A DNA stretch of 64,000 nucleotides from Synaphobranchus kaupii (lineage: Eukaryota; Chordata; Actinopteri; Anguilliformes; Synaphobranchidae): NCBI GenBank assembly GCA_029718625.1, contig CM056381.1:54802157-54866156 (forward strand), written 5' to 3'. This document shows positions 19,951 through 29,979 of this stretch, piece by piece. The notes beneath the pieces are model-generated. The model saw only the letters and a list, made by a program, of their open reading frames with translations, was not told the DNA's origin and made no database searches. A program made the position numbers and the translations under genes. The first letter of the stretch is position 1; every line of letters starts with the position of its first letter.

Positions 19951-22157
19951 ATCTGAGAGAACACTTCTCTGCTCTAAACCAGGTGTGTGTAGAGTCCACT
20001 TTCAGTGATAACGGGTGCATGATCTGATTACTATCTGCCCCAGGCTTGCCAAAACCCTGTCATGCTAACCTAAGTGGCAGCAGCCATTGAGAAAGGAAGG
20101 AAATGAGACCACTCTGCAGCACCTGAGAAGAGAAGGCCTGTTTTGTTACCAATCTAATGTTATGGCACTCAACAAATGTGAGGCATCACGTTTGGCTGCT
20201 GTTCGTCAGTCTACAAATGTTCTCAAAATCACTGTAAAGTACATGAACCTCTTTCAAAATGGGGCTCTTTTTTTACTTGATTCAAGCCAAGTGGGAATAT
20301 TTTACCACAGGAAATAATGAAAAATATTCACGCCCCTTTATAGAGATGACCAAAAAAGGCTGCATGTGTAAAACAAATGGCATAGGTAATGAGCTGTACT
20401 TTGTGCAAATACAATTGTCATTTTATTCTGACATACTGATCAGAGAAAAGCATTTTCAAAATGTTTGGTTTCAATGGAAACACAGCCTATAGAACAATTC
20501 TATATGGAGGACTGATCAAAGATGCACCCAATTATCCAATTATTACTAATCACCCATCTCTAAATGTATCTTTTTTGGAATTAAAATGATGACTAGAATT
20601 ATTATTAAAAGCTGTTCTTTGTGCAATTGTGTCAGTATAAAATACTGATAATATATAATTTCCAATAGTTTATTTTATCCAGCATTTCTGCTCATCTTGA
20701 GGGCACTATATGAGTCTCTAGTGCAGTGCTTCTCAATGCAGATGGCACATGTGATAACCCATATGGTTTCTCCCTCGGTCTCCTGTGCTGTGATGGAGAA
20801 TAGGTCAATGCCCAGAGACGTTTCAGCCTTGTAAAGTATGTGGTCGCACAGCTTGTTTTAATTTGACATTGAATGAACCACTAGCCAATAACACGCACAT
20901 CTGTTTTGTGTTTGGAGAGAAGCGATTAATATGATCCAGTGTGCCTAGCCGTGGAAAGGATGATGACCCATGCAGTCTATATGGGAGAAAGGGGTATGAC
21001 AAACATAATATGTCATTGGAAACAGGTTATTTAGCATGTATTTAGCATGTCAATGGAAACAGGCTATTTTGTATGGATTTAGAAGTCATAAGGTAAAGAC
21101 TAAGAATCCAATGCTCTAAAATATCTAATTTGCTTCCTTTTGTCCAGAGACTCTTGCTGAGCATAGAGAATACCTTTGAGTGTCTATGTTACATTTCTTT
21201 TTTCTCTCTGAGTGGTCCCTGCTTTTTATCAAGTCTGAGGTGCAGGGCTGGCGATCATTGAAATACCTCTGGAGATTAAATTTAAGGAAACAATATGTCA
21301 TGTCTATCAATAGTTGAACTTCAGAAGAGTTCTCTTTCAACAGTACAGATGCACATATGGAGTGTATTATCATTTATGAGTATCACCCTGTTTATGATTC
21401 TTATGGAGATGATGTGTGGTCACTGCGGGTAACTACATGATCAAGGCTTTATTTCACTAAAAAAACAGTTATACAATAGATATAATGTCAGATATCAGGA
21501 CAAAGTTCACATGTATTATCAGTTTATACCTTTTTAACCCATGGAAGCAGCAGAAACAAAGCTTGTGTTGTTTAAGTATACATTTTAATAACTGTTATAA
21601 CACATTGAAAGTTTATGGATGATGTGTTTCTCCTGTTAAAACACAGTAACGCAAAGCACTTTATTAACAATGTGTTATTTACAGGTGTTTATTAGTCTTT
21701 TCAGAATAACATTTTTTTTAATGAAAAATATAACGTCTCTGTGAATATGAATGTATGATATATGCTTTACTTTTTTATTGGTTGGTTGTTTTTTTAAATT
21801 TATATTATTTTACAGTTGATGTAACTGTCAAGTTAGATCCCATGAATTTGATTATTGCCCTGGGGGGTCATCTACTGTATAAAAAAACCCAAAAAACTTT
21901 CACCTCACCTCTTACAAACTTTGTTTTGTTAAGGTACTAAAGCATGAGCGCAGTGCAGATATAACCCCAGCAGCCTGGTTTTGTGTTCTTTGCCTGTATG
22001 TAAGTCCCATAAGGGGTGGCATTGTGAGTGAGGGCAATAATGACCACAGAACATTTTCAAAGCTCTAGGAAGTAAGAGCACAATGGTCTTTAATTCATCA
22101 ATGGTAGTTTATAAGCCTGCTGTACAATTGGAGAGTGAGTTAGTCGGTTCTTCCATA
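19951..22157. other. No recognisable feature
   Basis: About 2.2 kb of AT-rich, mostly unique-looking DNA. Short open frames (for example 20087-20317, 21125-21373) show no domain I know and no intron-exon context. Confidence 0.55.
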
Positions 22158-22159
22158 TA

Positions 22160-22846
22160 CAGATCCTTTCCAAAAAATTTGAATATCATGGAAAAGTTTT
22201 TTTTTTTCTATAATTCCATTCAAAAAGTGAACCTTTCATAGATTATAGATTCATTACAAACAAAGTGAAATATTTCTAGCCTTTATTTGTTTCATTTTTC
22301 ATAATTTTGGCTTACAGCTCCAGAAAACCCCCAAAACAGTATTTCAAGAAATTAGAATAGTGTGTCGAAAATCAGCATTTACTTCAGTTATTTCAGAGAA
22401 TGAATGTTTTAGACTGAGTGTCACACTATTATCTAATTTACTCAAGACACCTGCAAAGTTTATCTCAGTTTGGTTCAGTATGGGGAAGACTGCAGACTTG
22501 ACAATTGGCCAGAAGACCATCATTGACACCCTCCATAAGATGGGTATGCCACAAAAGGTCATCGCTAAGGAGGCTGGCTGTTCACAGAGTGCGGTGTCCA
22601 AGCATATCAATAGAAAGTTTAGTGGAAGGGAAAAATGTGGCAGGAGAAGGTGCATAAGCAAAAGAGATAATCGTAGGCTTCAGCGGATTGTCAAGCAAAG
22701 ACGATTCCAAAATTTGGCGGAGATGCGGAGGGAGTGGACTGAGGCTGGAGTCAGTGCTTCAAAAACCACCACGTACAGACGTATCCGGGACATGGGCTAC
22801 AACTGTCGGATTTTCCATGATATTCTAATTTTTTGGAAAGGATCTG
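22160..22846 (+). mobile_element. Internally deleted Tc1 element, family B
   Basis: The left terminus, from 22160, reads CAGATCCTTTCCAAAAAATT and continues with GAATATCATGGAAAA. The right end is its inverse (ccatgatattctaatttttt, ggaaaggatctg), with TA on both sides (22158-22159 and 22847-22848). The body keeps the 5' half of a transposase gene and loses the catalytic half; the coding sequence runs almost directly into the right inverted repeat. Confidence 0.9.
22480..22830 (+). pseudogene. Tc1 transposase N-terminal DNA-binding domain
   Basis: From the ATG at 22480 the frame reads MGKTADLTIGQKTIIDTLHK and then a first helix-turn-helix (AKEAGCSQSAVSKHINRK). A GRKRCI-like basic linker (CGRRRCISKRDNRRL) follows, with a second helix-turn-helix (AEMRREWTEAGVSASKTTTY, then RRIRDMGYNCR). 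This is the bipartite paired-like domain that binds Tc1 ends, about 115 residues of the usual ~340. The DDE catalytic domain is absent. After about residue 117 the frame runs into the terminal repeat and flank up to 22968. The domain itself has no stop or frameshift. Confidence 0.85.
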
Positions 22847-22848
22847 TA

Positions 22849-23047
22849 AATGTATGTGACTTTATTTGGTACTTTATACTGATTCATGAACAGTTTCAAT
22901 GTGATATGGCGAGCAATTTAGAGTGTATTAAAATTTTGTTTCATGAGAAAGATTCAACTGAGCCCTGACAAACATAGTGGGGAAATTAATGTTTCCAGGA
23001 CATCAGTGGAGAAGTTTAGAACTCATGGGAAAGACCAGAAGGTACTT
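22849..23047. other. No recognisable feature
   Basis: Unique-looking spacer between the Tc1 derivative and a SINE. Confidence 0.5.
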
Positions 23048-23222
23048 ACGTTTACATTACAGGCATTTAGCAGACTAAAGAGCGACTTACACAACTTTTA
23101 TTAGCTGGATATATACTGAAGCAATTCAGGTTAAGTACCGTTGTAAGGGTACAACGGCACTGTACTACCTGGGAATCGAACCTGCAACCTTTCGGTTCCT
23201 TAACTCTTATACTACTCTGCTG
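23048..23222 (-). repeat. tRNA-derived SINE, minus orientation
   Basis: On the minus strand the B-box-like word GGTTCGATTCCC is followed by a body with GTGCCGTTGTACCC and the tail AGTCGCTCTTTAGTCTGC, CTGTAATGTAA. This is the layout of a common fish SINE whose tail also occurs at 19900-19946. Confidence 0.6.
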
Positions 23223-23480
23223 CCTTACTTAAATGAAAGGTCACTTTTGAACCACATTATATCTGTCATTGATTAGAAAATGATCTTGACAGTAAACAGT
23301 AAGGACGGCAGAGAGATTTCCATCCTTGAAGGTTTGACAGATTGAGTTGGAGAAAAACCGTTCACTGGAGATTGTCTCAAAGGTGTCTGTTATCAACGGC
23401 AGGAAAAATGGAAAATCAATAAAGGCAATTCCACAGAAAAGAAAACAGGATGATCAAAATGATCAAATGGTAGTGTAGCA

Positions 23481-24060
23481 GGTGTAGCTCGGCTAGTTCG
23501 CTAGTAAGCACAGTGAGGACCAGTAAAGCTATGGCTTTGTAACAGGTTACTGTTACAGCGCTCTCTGGTGACGCAACCCTCACAATAAAAATAATGACGT
23601 AACCCTTAGCTAAGGGAGATTTCACCTTTAGCTGACTGGCATCGCATCTGTCTTTGGAACCTTTGGACGAGTGAGAGGCGCAGGTTCAAACCTCACCTTG
23701 GGCGAATACTTCTCACTTGTTACACTGGTGTATACTGACCCGGATGAGAATCGTAAAAATTGTAAGAATCGTTACTGCGGAGTTTCGAATGGAGGAGGAG
23801 TCAAAGGGGAGGTAAGTATAGTGGGTGTAGCTCCACTAGTTAGCTAGTAGGCACAGTGAGGTCCAGTAAAGCTAAGGCTTTGTAGCAGGTTACCGTGACA
23901 ACACTCTGTCGACGCAACACTCACATTCAAAATAACAACGTTACCATTAGCTAAGGGTGATTTCGCCTATAGCTGACTGGTAATATGTTTGTCTTGGGAG
24001 CTTTTGGACATCAGTGGATTCAAACCTCACCTTGGGCAAATGCTTCTCACTCATTACAGT
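23481..24060. repeat. Two direct copies of a ~343-bp repeat
   Basis: GGTGTAGCTC starts at 23481 and 23824. Shared later blocks are gcacagtgagg.ccagtaaagct, ggctttgta.caggtta, gctgactgg and the B-box-like GGTTCAAACCTCACCTTGGGC (second copy GATTCAAACC). The second half of each copy therefore resembles a tRNA-derived element. Copies are clearly diverged. 23223-23480 has no other feature. Confidence 0.75.
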
Positions 24061-24745
24061 GACTGAACCTATTTTAAAGCCTAGATCTAAGGTGCATGGA
24101 AAAATCACCAAAATGTCTTTATGAAATGTCCAATTGTATTTTACAGTGTTCCTTCATTAGTCCAAAAACCAAGGGGTAATTTCATGTAGGCTATGAGTCA
24201 CTTTAGATGATCAGATTTCTTTCAGCCTTTGATGCAAACCAGTTGTCTGGCTTTTGTCACAATAGGCAATACTGTACAACTGCTGGTGCCGATACAATGA
24301 TTGGTGTGCTTCCAGCATTCACGGTAATAATAACATTTCATGTTCTGCTTGCCTTCAGGAAGTGGAATGAAATGAATCTCAGCATCGTAATTCAGTCATG
24401 TATTACCAGGGGGAATGGAAACTAGTGCCATGCAAGGGCAGACAGGCTCTAGTTATATAGATGCAGGTTATACGGAAGTGTAAATCTTTTGTTGCACCAT
24501 GGGTCCTATTTTAGTGACAATGGTAGTGCGAACGCACACGGGAGTTCATGGACTTGCTCATTTTGTCTACCATTATTTGACACCCCTCCAGTCAGGAAAG
24601 AAATGCTGCAACGTGTGGTGAAGTATGAGTTATGTTTGGGATTAATTTTCCCCGATGCAATGGTTGATGTTTCTTAAAAACCTTATTTTTTCATTTTCAC
24701 AATATGGGTTCAATTTACTAAAGGTTGCGCGTACAAAATCAAATG
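24061..24745. other. No recognisable feature
   Basis: AT-rich DNA with two 60-70-codon open frames (24207-24425, 24489-24677) lacking any known motif. No repeat boundary found. Confidence 0.5.
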
Positions 24746-24747
24746 TA

Positions 24748-25290
24748 CACTGCCCGGCCAAAAAAAAAGTTGCACACTGTAATATTTTGTTGGACCGCCT
24801 TTAGCATTGATTATGGTGCGCATTCGTCGTGGCATTGTTTCGACAACCTTATGCAACGTCACAACATTTATTTCCGTCCAGACTTGCATTAATTTTTGGC
24901 CGAGATCTTGTATTGACGACGGGAGAGTCGAACCACTCCGTGAAGTCTTCTCCAGCACATCCCAAAGACTTTCAATGGGGTTAAGGTCAGGACTCTGGTG
25001 GCCAATTCATGTGTGAAAATGATTCCTCATGCTCCCTGAACCACTCTTTCACAATTTGAGCCCGATGAAACTTGGCATTGTCGTCCTGGAATATGCCCAT
25101 TGATGGGATAACCTGGTCATTCAGTACATTTAGGTACTCAGCTGACTTCATTTTATTGCTGCGTAACGTTGCTGAGCCTAGACCTGACCAATTGAAGCAA
25201 CCCCAGATCATAACACTGCCTCCAGAGGCTTGTACAGTGGGCACTATGCATGACTGGTGCAACTGCGACTTTTTTTTTGGCCGGGCAGTG
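24748..25290 (-). mobile_element. Internally deleted Tc1 element, copy 2 of family A
   Basis: Ends CACTGCCCGGCCAAAAAAAA and inverse, with TA on both sides (24746-24747, 25291-25292). The 543-bp body lines up with 4059-4602 over its whole length, so both copies descend from one deletion event. It encodes only the C-terminal transposase half on the minus strand. Confidence 0.92.
24776..25262 (-). pseudogene. Tc1 transposase catalytic fragment
   Basis: Minus-strand frame 25262-24987 carries [11 protein letters not shown], the second catalytic aspartate in [13 protein letters not shown] and NWPPES. After a frameshift near 24990 the end of the enzyme follows (24958-24776), with VLEKTSRSG, DLGQKLMQVWTEI, VVETMPRRMRTIINAKGG and TKY. 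The third acid should lie at the frameshift. No ATG-initiated complete enzyme is present. It is the best preserved of three copies. Confidence 0.85.
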
Positions 25291-25292
25291 TA

Positions 25293-26739
25293 AAACTGTT
25301 ACCACCCACAAAAAATCATCGGAGCTGATCAACTAATGAGGTGCAAAGAATTGTTTTTGCGGTTTAGCTTGAATGAATATGCAAAATTAAGCATCCCTAC
25401 AGTATTTAGGTATTTGCATTTGCATTTTAGTACAAATGGAAAGCGGGTATTAAAATACATGCAATCGGTAAGATGAGGGCTGTCATGGTAGCAAGACACA
25501 TGGTTGTGTTTGGAATATCCATAACAGAACTTTCTGAATGATTGCATACCAATGGGGGCTAATTAATTGGCACATTCTAGGGAATGCTGAAAATACACAT
25601 AGGACCCGTTCACACTTGCATTTTTGGGCTCGACAACAAAGTTATTAGCTGGAGTGGCTCATGTTCTGTGTCCGTACACACACGCATATTTAGAAGACAG
25701 AGAACGCTTACAAGTTGTTGCAAGTATGAACGAGTAACAGGACTTACTTCTCTATTTACAACGCTGTCAAGTAAGTTTGTAATAGCGTGATATTTCCTCT
25801 GAATCTCGCAGTTAAATTATCGCGCAGGTGTAAACGTGATCTTCAATGTCAACAAACATGGACGCGGCCATTCCGTTTTTGTTAATCTTTGCAGAGAAGC
25901 CAGAGAAGACTTGTGTTGTCAAATCTAATCAGCAAATTAAGCAACGTCAACTAAAGCTTCTTTTATGTCCCCTTAGCACACTCAGGGAGCATCGTGCAGT
26001 TAACACTTTGAAGAGGGGATTCGCAAACTACCTAGAAAGACGGCTTGCAGAATGACCGCTGCTATAATTTCAATGAGAAAATGGGAGTGAAATACATTAT
26101 GTGGACCAGCTAAAAATAGGAATAGGTTATTATTCTTACCCATAACTTTTTTGCGTGTATTTGAGTCAAATTTACGTTTTTAAATGGTTATTCATAGACT
26201 TTGAAAAAATAACTATATTCAGTAGATTTTGAGCACAGTATATATATCATGTCATCCATGTTAATTTCACTTAGGATATACTGTATGTCTGCAATAAGTA
26301 TACAGTGAATTTTTTTTAATTTTAAATTTATTGGAGATAAATTACCCGTGAGTCATGTCTCTCCTGTCAGCGAATAATTCCTAATTTATCAAATACAATC
26401 AGATAGGCAAATACATCAAACATTCATGTAAAAATCCCATTGAAACAAATATTTTTTTTAAGTTTTATTTACTCCAATTTACTCCAGAGTAGCATAATGA
26501 TCTATGTCAAAGTCTCCATCCTCCTCCTCTTGATGGATTACTGTTTTATCCTCATTTCCTTCTCATCCTTGTCATTAATATCTCGCATCTGCAACACAAT
26601 GCACATGGCCTCCTCTGCAGTGTATTTTTTCGGTGCCATTTTGCCAACGAAGGTTCAGTACGTTGCTCATAGCAAGTTCCCGAACCAGTTCAAATTTTGC
26701 CCAACTATATAGTCATCTCTGCTTATGGTTGCTGTTACG
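25293..26739. other. AT-rich DNA, possible MITE piece
   Basis: GGACCCGTTCACACTTGCA at 25603 looks like the end of a MITE-type element, but I did not find a clear inverted partner. The rest is AT-rich with T runs at 26310-26330 and 26448-26461. No gene seen. Confidence 0.4.
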
Positions 26740-26741
26740 TA

Positions 26742-27337
26742 CAGTTGAAGTCGAAAGTTTACATAAACCATAGCCAAATCTATTTAAACTCCGTTTTTCA
26801 CAATTCCTGACATTTAATCCTAGTAAGCATTCCCTGTCTTAGGTCAGTTAGGATCACAACTTTATTTTAAGAATGTGAAATGTCAGAATAATAGTAGAGA
26901 GACTGATTTATTTCAGCTTTCATCACATTCCCAGTGGGTCAGAAGTTTACATACACTCTGTTAGTATTTGGTAGTATTGCCTTTAAATTGTTTATCTTGG
27001 GTCAAATGTTTCGGGTAGCCTTCCACAAGCTTCTCACAATAAGTTGCTGGAATGCTGGTCCATTACTCCTGACATAACTGGTGTAACTGAGTCAGGTTTG
27101 TAGGCCTCCTTGCTCGCACACGCTTTTTCAGTTCTGCCCACAAATTTTCGATTGGATTGAGGTCAGGACTTTGTGAGGGCCACTCCAATACCTTGACTTT
27201 GTTGTCCTTAAGCCATTTTGCCACGACTTTAGAAGTATGCATTGGGCCATTGTCCATTTGGAAGAGAAATTTGCGAACAAGCTTTAAATTCCTGGCTGAT
27301 GTCTTGAGATGTTCAATATATCCACATCATTTTCCTT
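26742..27337 (-). mobile_element. Sleeping Beauty / salmonid Tc1-like element, truncated
   Basis: After a TA, the sequence CAGTTGAAGTCGAAAGTTTA opens a ~225-bp inverted-repeat arm. A second related direct repeat, CAGTGGGTCAGAAGTTTACA, lies at 26932. This outer/inner pair of direct repeats (IR/DR) is the hallmark of the salmonid Tc1 group from which Sleeping Beauty was reconstructed. The arm is followed by the 3' end of the transposase gene on the minus strand. Coverage stops at about 27337, where Gypsy-like sequence begins; the other arm is missing. Confidence 0.92.
27063..27290 (-). pseudogene. Salmonid-type Tc1 transposase C-terminal fragment
   Basis: The minus strand encodes MDNGPMHTSKVVAKW with the second catalytic aspartate, then [20 protein letters not shown] with the third acid. 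KKRVRARRPTNLTQLHQLCQ follows and then a stop (27063). In the family the enzyme continues about 30 residues beyond this point, and everything N-terminal to about 27290 is lost. No activity is possible. Confidence 0.88.
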
Positions 27338-27344
27338 GTGTGTG

Positions 27345-27690
27345 TGACAGTGAGCCGGTTAGTAGCTTTGGTACGTGTGTTCCCTGTCTTGTCTCCTTCC
27401 CTTAATTACGGGGTTTCCCGTCCTAGTGGCCTAGTGCTTAATGAATCCCCCTCGCTGCGTTTGGCCCCTCCTACCTCACATGTCACGCCACCATTACATA
27501 TACGACCGCACAGACAAGGATCCTACTCCTGAACCCATCATTCCTGCCGATCTCATTGTGGCCCCGGTTATGTGGGAGGTCGAGGCAGCCGTCCAGAAGG
27601 TATTGCGCTCTGATCCAGGTCCTGGTGGGAGCCCGCCCCACTGCCTGTTCGTTCCTCCCTGGGTCAGGTCTCGGGCCCTCCAATGGGTTG
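27345..27690 (+). pseudogene. Gypsy pol fragment (between RNase H and integrase)
   Basis: From about 27480 the sequence parallels 11915-12105 of the large Gypsy: a tyrosine/proline-rich spacer, then [33 protein letters not shown] and a frame that ends TGGGTT. The family is related but not identical. It starts abruptly after the Tc1 fragment and ends near 27690. The first ~135 bp look LTR-like but are unassigned. Confidence 0.75.
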
Positions 27691-28083
27691 TTTATTTATT
27701 TTTCTATTTGTGCGCTATCAAAATAGCCTAAATGGTGTAATATTGAAATATTGAAATATTCAAAAAGCTCCAAACTCCTAAACACAACCCTAGTGGTACT
27801 TTATAACCAAAGCCTACATGGGCTCTTTGTACTCCAAAAACTGTATTTACCGCAAAATGAATACAAAAAATGTTGCTGCTCGTGCACTGTGTGCGCTCGC
27901 ATTGGTACCACCAAAACCCATTTCTCTGCCAGGAAAAACCCTGCAGCTTGCCCTGACTTTAAATAGAATAATAATAACGTGTTATAGTGTTAATTGTGAA
28001 ATGAAAAATGAGTTTTGTTACATTAGTAACGAGACCTGAACAGGCTGCACCTGCAGCGGTGGCAGCGGGTTGGATGAGGGGTT
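27691..28083. other. No recognisable feature
   Basis: AT-rich spacer without open frames of interest. Confidence 0.5.
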
Positions 28084-28114
28084 GTGTCGCGGTTCCGTCT
28101 TCCAGAACCGCGAC
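28084..28114. other. GC-rich perfect hairpin
   Basis: TGTCGCGGTTC and GAACCGCGACA are perfect 11-bp arms around a 9-base loop. No T-run follows, so it is not an obvious terminator-like signal. Confidence 0.7.
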
Positions 28115-28154
28115 ACGAGACCGTGGACGTTTGTATCGCGGCTTCGGTCTTGGT

Positions 28155-29545
28155 TTCAGAACAGTTACACCCCTACTATACAGCCCTGTAATGTCATTGC
28201 AGAACATTATATTGGGAACATTCTGGGGTGTATAGGGGAATGTTACTCCAAGATAACAAAAGAACATTCCAGGAACATCCCATAAATGTCACAGACGTTG
28301 CAATGCGTTCCCTGTATGTCATAATGTTGTGTTCCTCTCAAGTCCTCAGAACATTCCTAAAAAATGATTGTCAAACTTCCCATTCACATTAGAGGAACAT
28401 TCTATGTAACATTAGGGTAATATTGTAGGAATGTTAGTAGAAACGTTCCCTTTGGGTTTCTCTAATGCTGGGATTTAACTTTTCCCTTACTGTGAGACCG
28501 GAGTACATTGCTAACATTCCCCATACATTCTTGCCACGTCATTACAAAACGTTATTTTGGGAACATTCTAGGGTTTATATATAGGGGAATATTACACCAA
28601 GATAACAAAAAAACATTCCAGGAACATCCCATAAATGTCACAAATCTTGCAATGCATTCGCTGGATATCATAATGTTGAGTTCCTCTCAAGTCCTCAGAG
28701 CATTCCTAAAACTTGATTGTCAAACTTCCCCTTCACATTACAGGAACATTCTATGTAACATTAAGGGAATGTTCTCGGAATGTTAGGAGAAACGTTCCCT
28801 TTGGGTTTTTCTAAAGCTTGGATTTAACGTTCCCTTACTGTGAGACCGGAGTACATTACTAGCATTCCCCATACATTCTTGCCACGTCATTACAAATAGT
28901 TATTTTGGGAACATTCTGGGGTGTATAGGGGAATGTTACTCCAAGATAACAAAATAACATTCCAGGAACATCCCATAAATGTCGCAAACATTGCAATGCA
29001 TTCCCTGGATATCATAATGTTGAGTTCCTTTCAAGTCCTCAGTACATTCTTAAAACATGATTGTCAAACTTTCCCTTCACATTCCACAAACATGACAGGA
29101 ACATTCTATGGAACATAAGTGGAATATTCTAGGAATGTTAGTCAAAATGTTCATTTTGGGTTTCTCTAACGCTTTCATTTAATGTTCCCTTACTGTGAGA
29201 CCGGAGTACATTGCTAACATTCCCCATACATTCTTGCCACGTCATTACAAAACGTTATTTTGGGAACATTCTAGGGTTTATATATAGGGGAATATTACAC
29301 CAAGATAACAAAAAAACATTCCAGGAACATCCCATAAATGTCACAAATCTTGCAATGCATTCGCTGGATGTCATAATGTTGAGTTCCTCTCAAGTCCTCA
29401 GAGCATTCCTAAAACATGATTGTCAAACTTCCCCTTCACATTACAGGAACATTCTATGTAACATTAAGGGAATGTTCTCGGAATGTTAGGAGAAACGTTC
29501 CCTTTGGGTTTCTCTAACGCTTGGATTTAATGTTCCCTTACTGTG
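28155..29545. repeat. ~350-bp tandem array, four copies
   Basis: The junction word GTGAGACCGGAGTACATT recurs with GAGACC at 28494, 28842 and 29197; the array ends at GAGACT, 29545. Spacings are 348, 355 and 348 bp. A first, more diverged copy starts near 28155. Each unit is rich in short inverted words (ggaacattc / gaatgttcc), so each can fold extensively. Units 2 and 4 are nearly identical, and unit 3 is more diverged. Small open frames recur with the period and are not genes. Confidence 0.9.
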
Positions 29546-29979
29546 AGACTGATGCGAAGCGAACGTGGCCATTGCAACTTGTTGCTCTTCTTTGTTGTTG
29601 TAGTCGACCAGTGCCGGCACTACATTCGTAGGTAACGTAAAGTATCGCTCCGCCACCATACTTCCACAGAGAATATAGGTCAGCACAAAGTAAAGGATTC
29701 AATGATAGTTTGACTTTAAAAATGATGGTATAAACACTCAAAATAACCCAGATAGACTGTCGTCGTATTTTATTTGCTTTGGGTGCACTGTGGAGTGTTT
29801 TAAGTGTGTTTGGTAGTGGATGCTACCGGTTACCTTAGAGTTGCGCTAGCATTAGCAGCGTGTGTATGTCCAAAAGGAAGGAACAGCATGGAATTAGCTG
29901 AAAATGGTTTCCATCAATCAACTATATCATGGGTAAGTCGTAATTGAGACATTATGTCCAAAATTCCGAACTATCCCTT
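29546..29979. mobile_element. Probable MITE, one recognisable end
   Basis: The right end, read inward on the minus strand, is AAAGGGATAGTTCGGAATTT. This resembles the AGGGATAGTTCAC end at 52340 and a widespread group of fish MITEs. The left end was not resolved because the region joins the tandem array directly. Confidence 0.45.

Noticed and set aside
28155..29545. Possible CRISPR-like or regularly spaced array
   Set aside because: Units are ~350 bp and similar along their whole length, so there are no short repeats with unique spacers. This is a eukaryotic tandem repeat.
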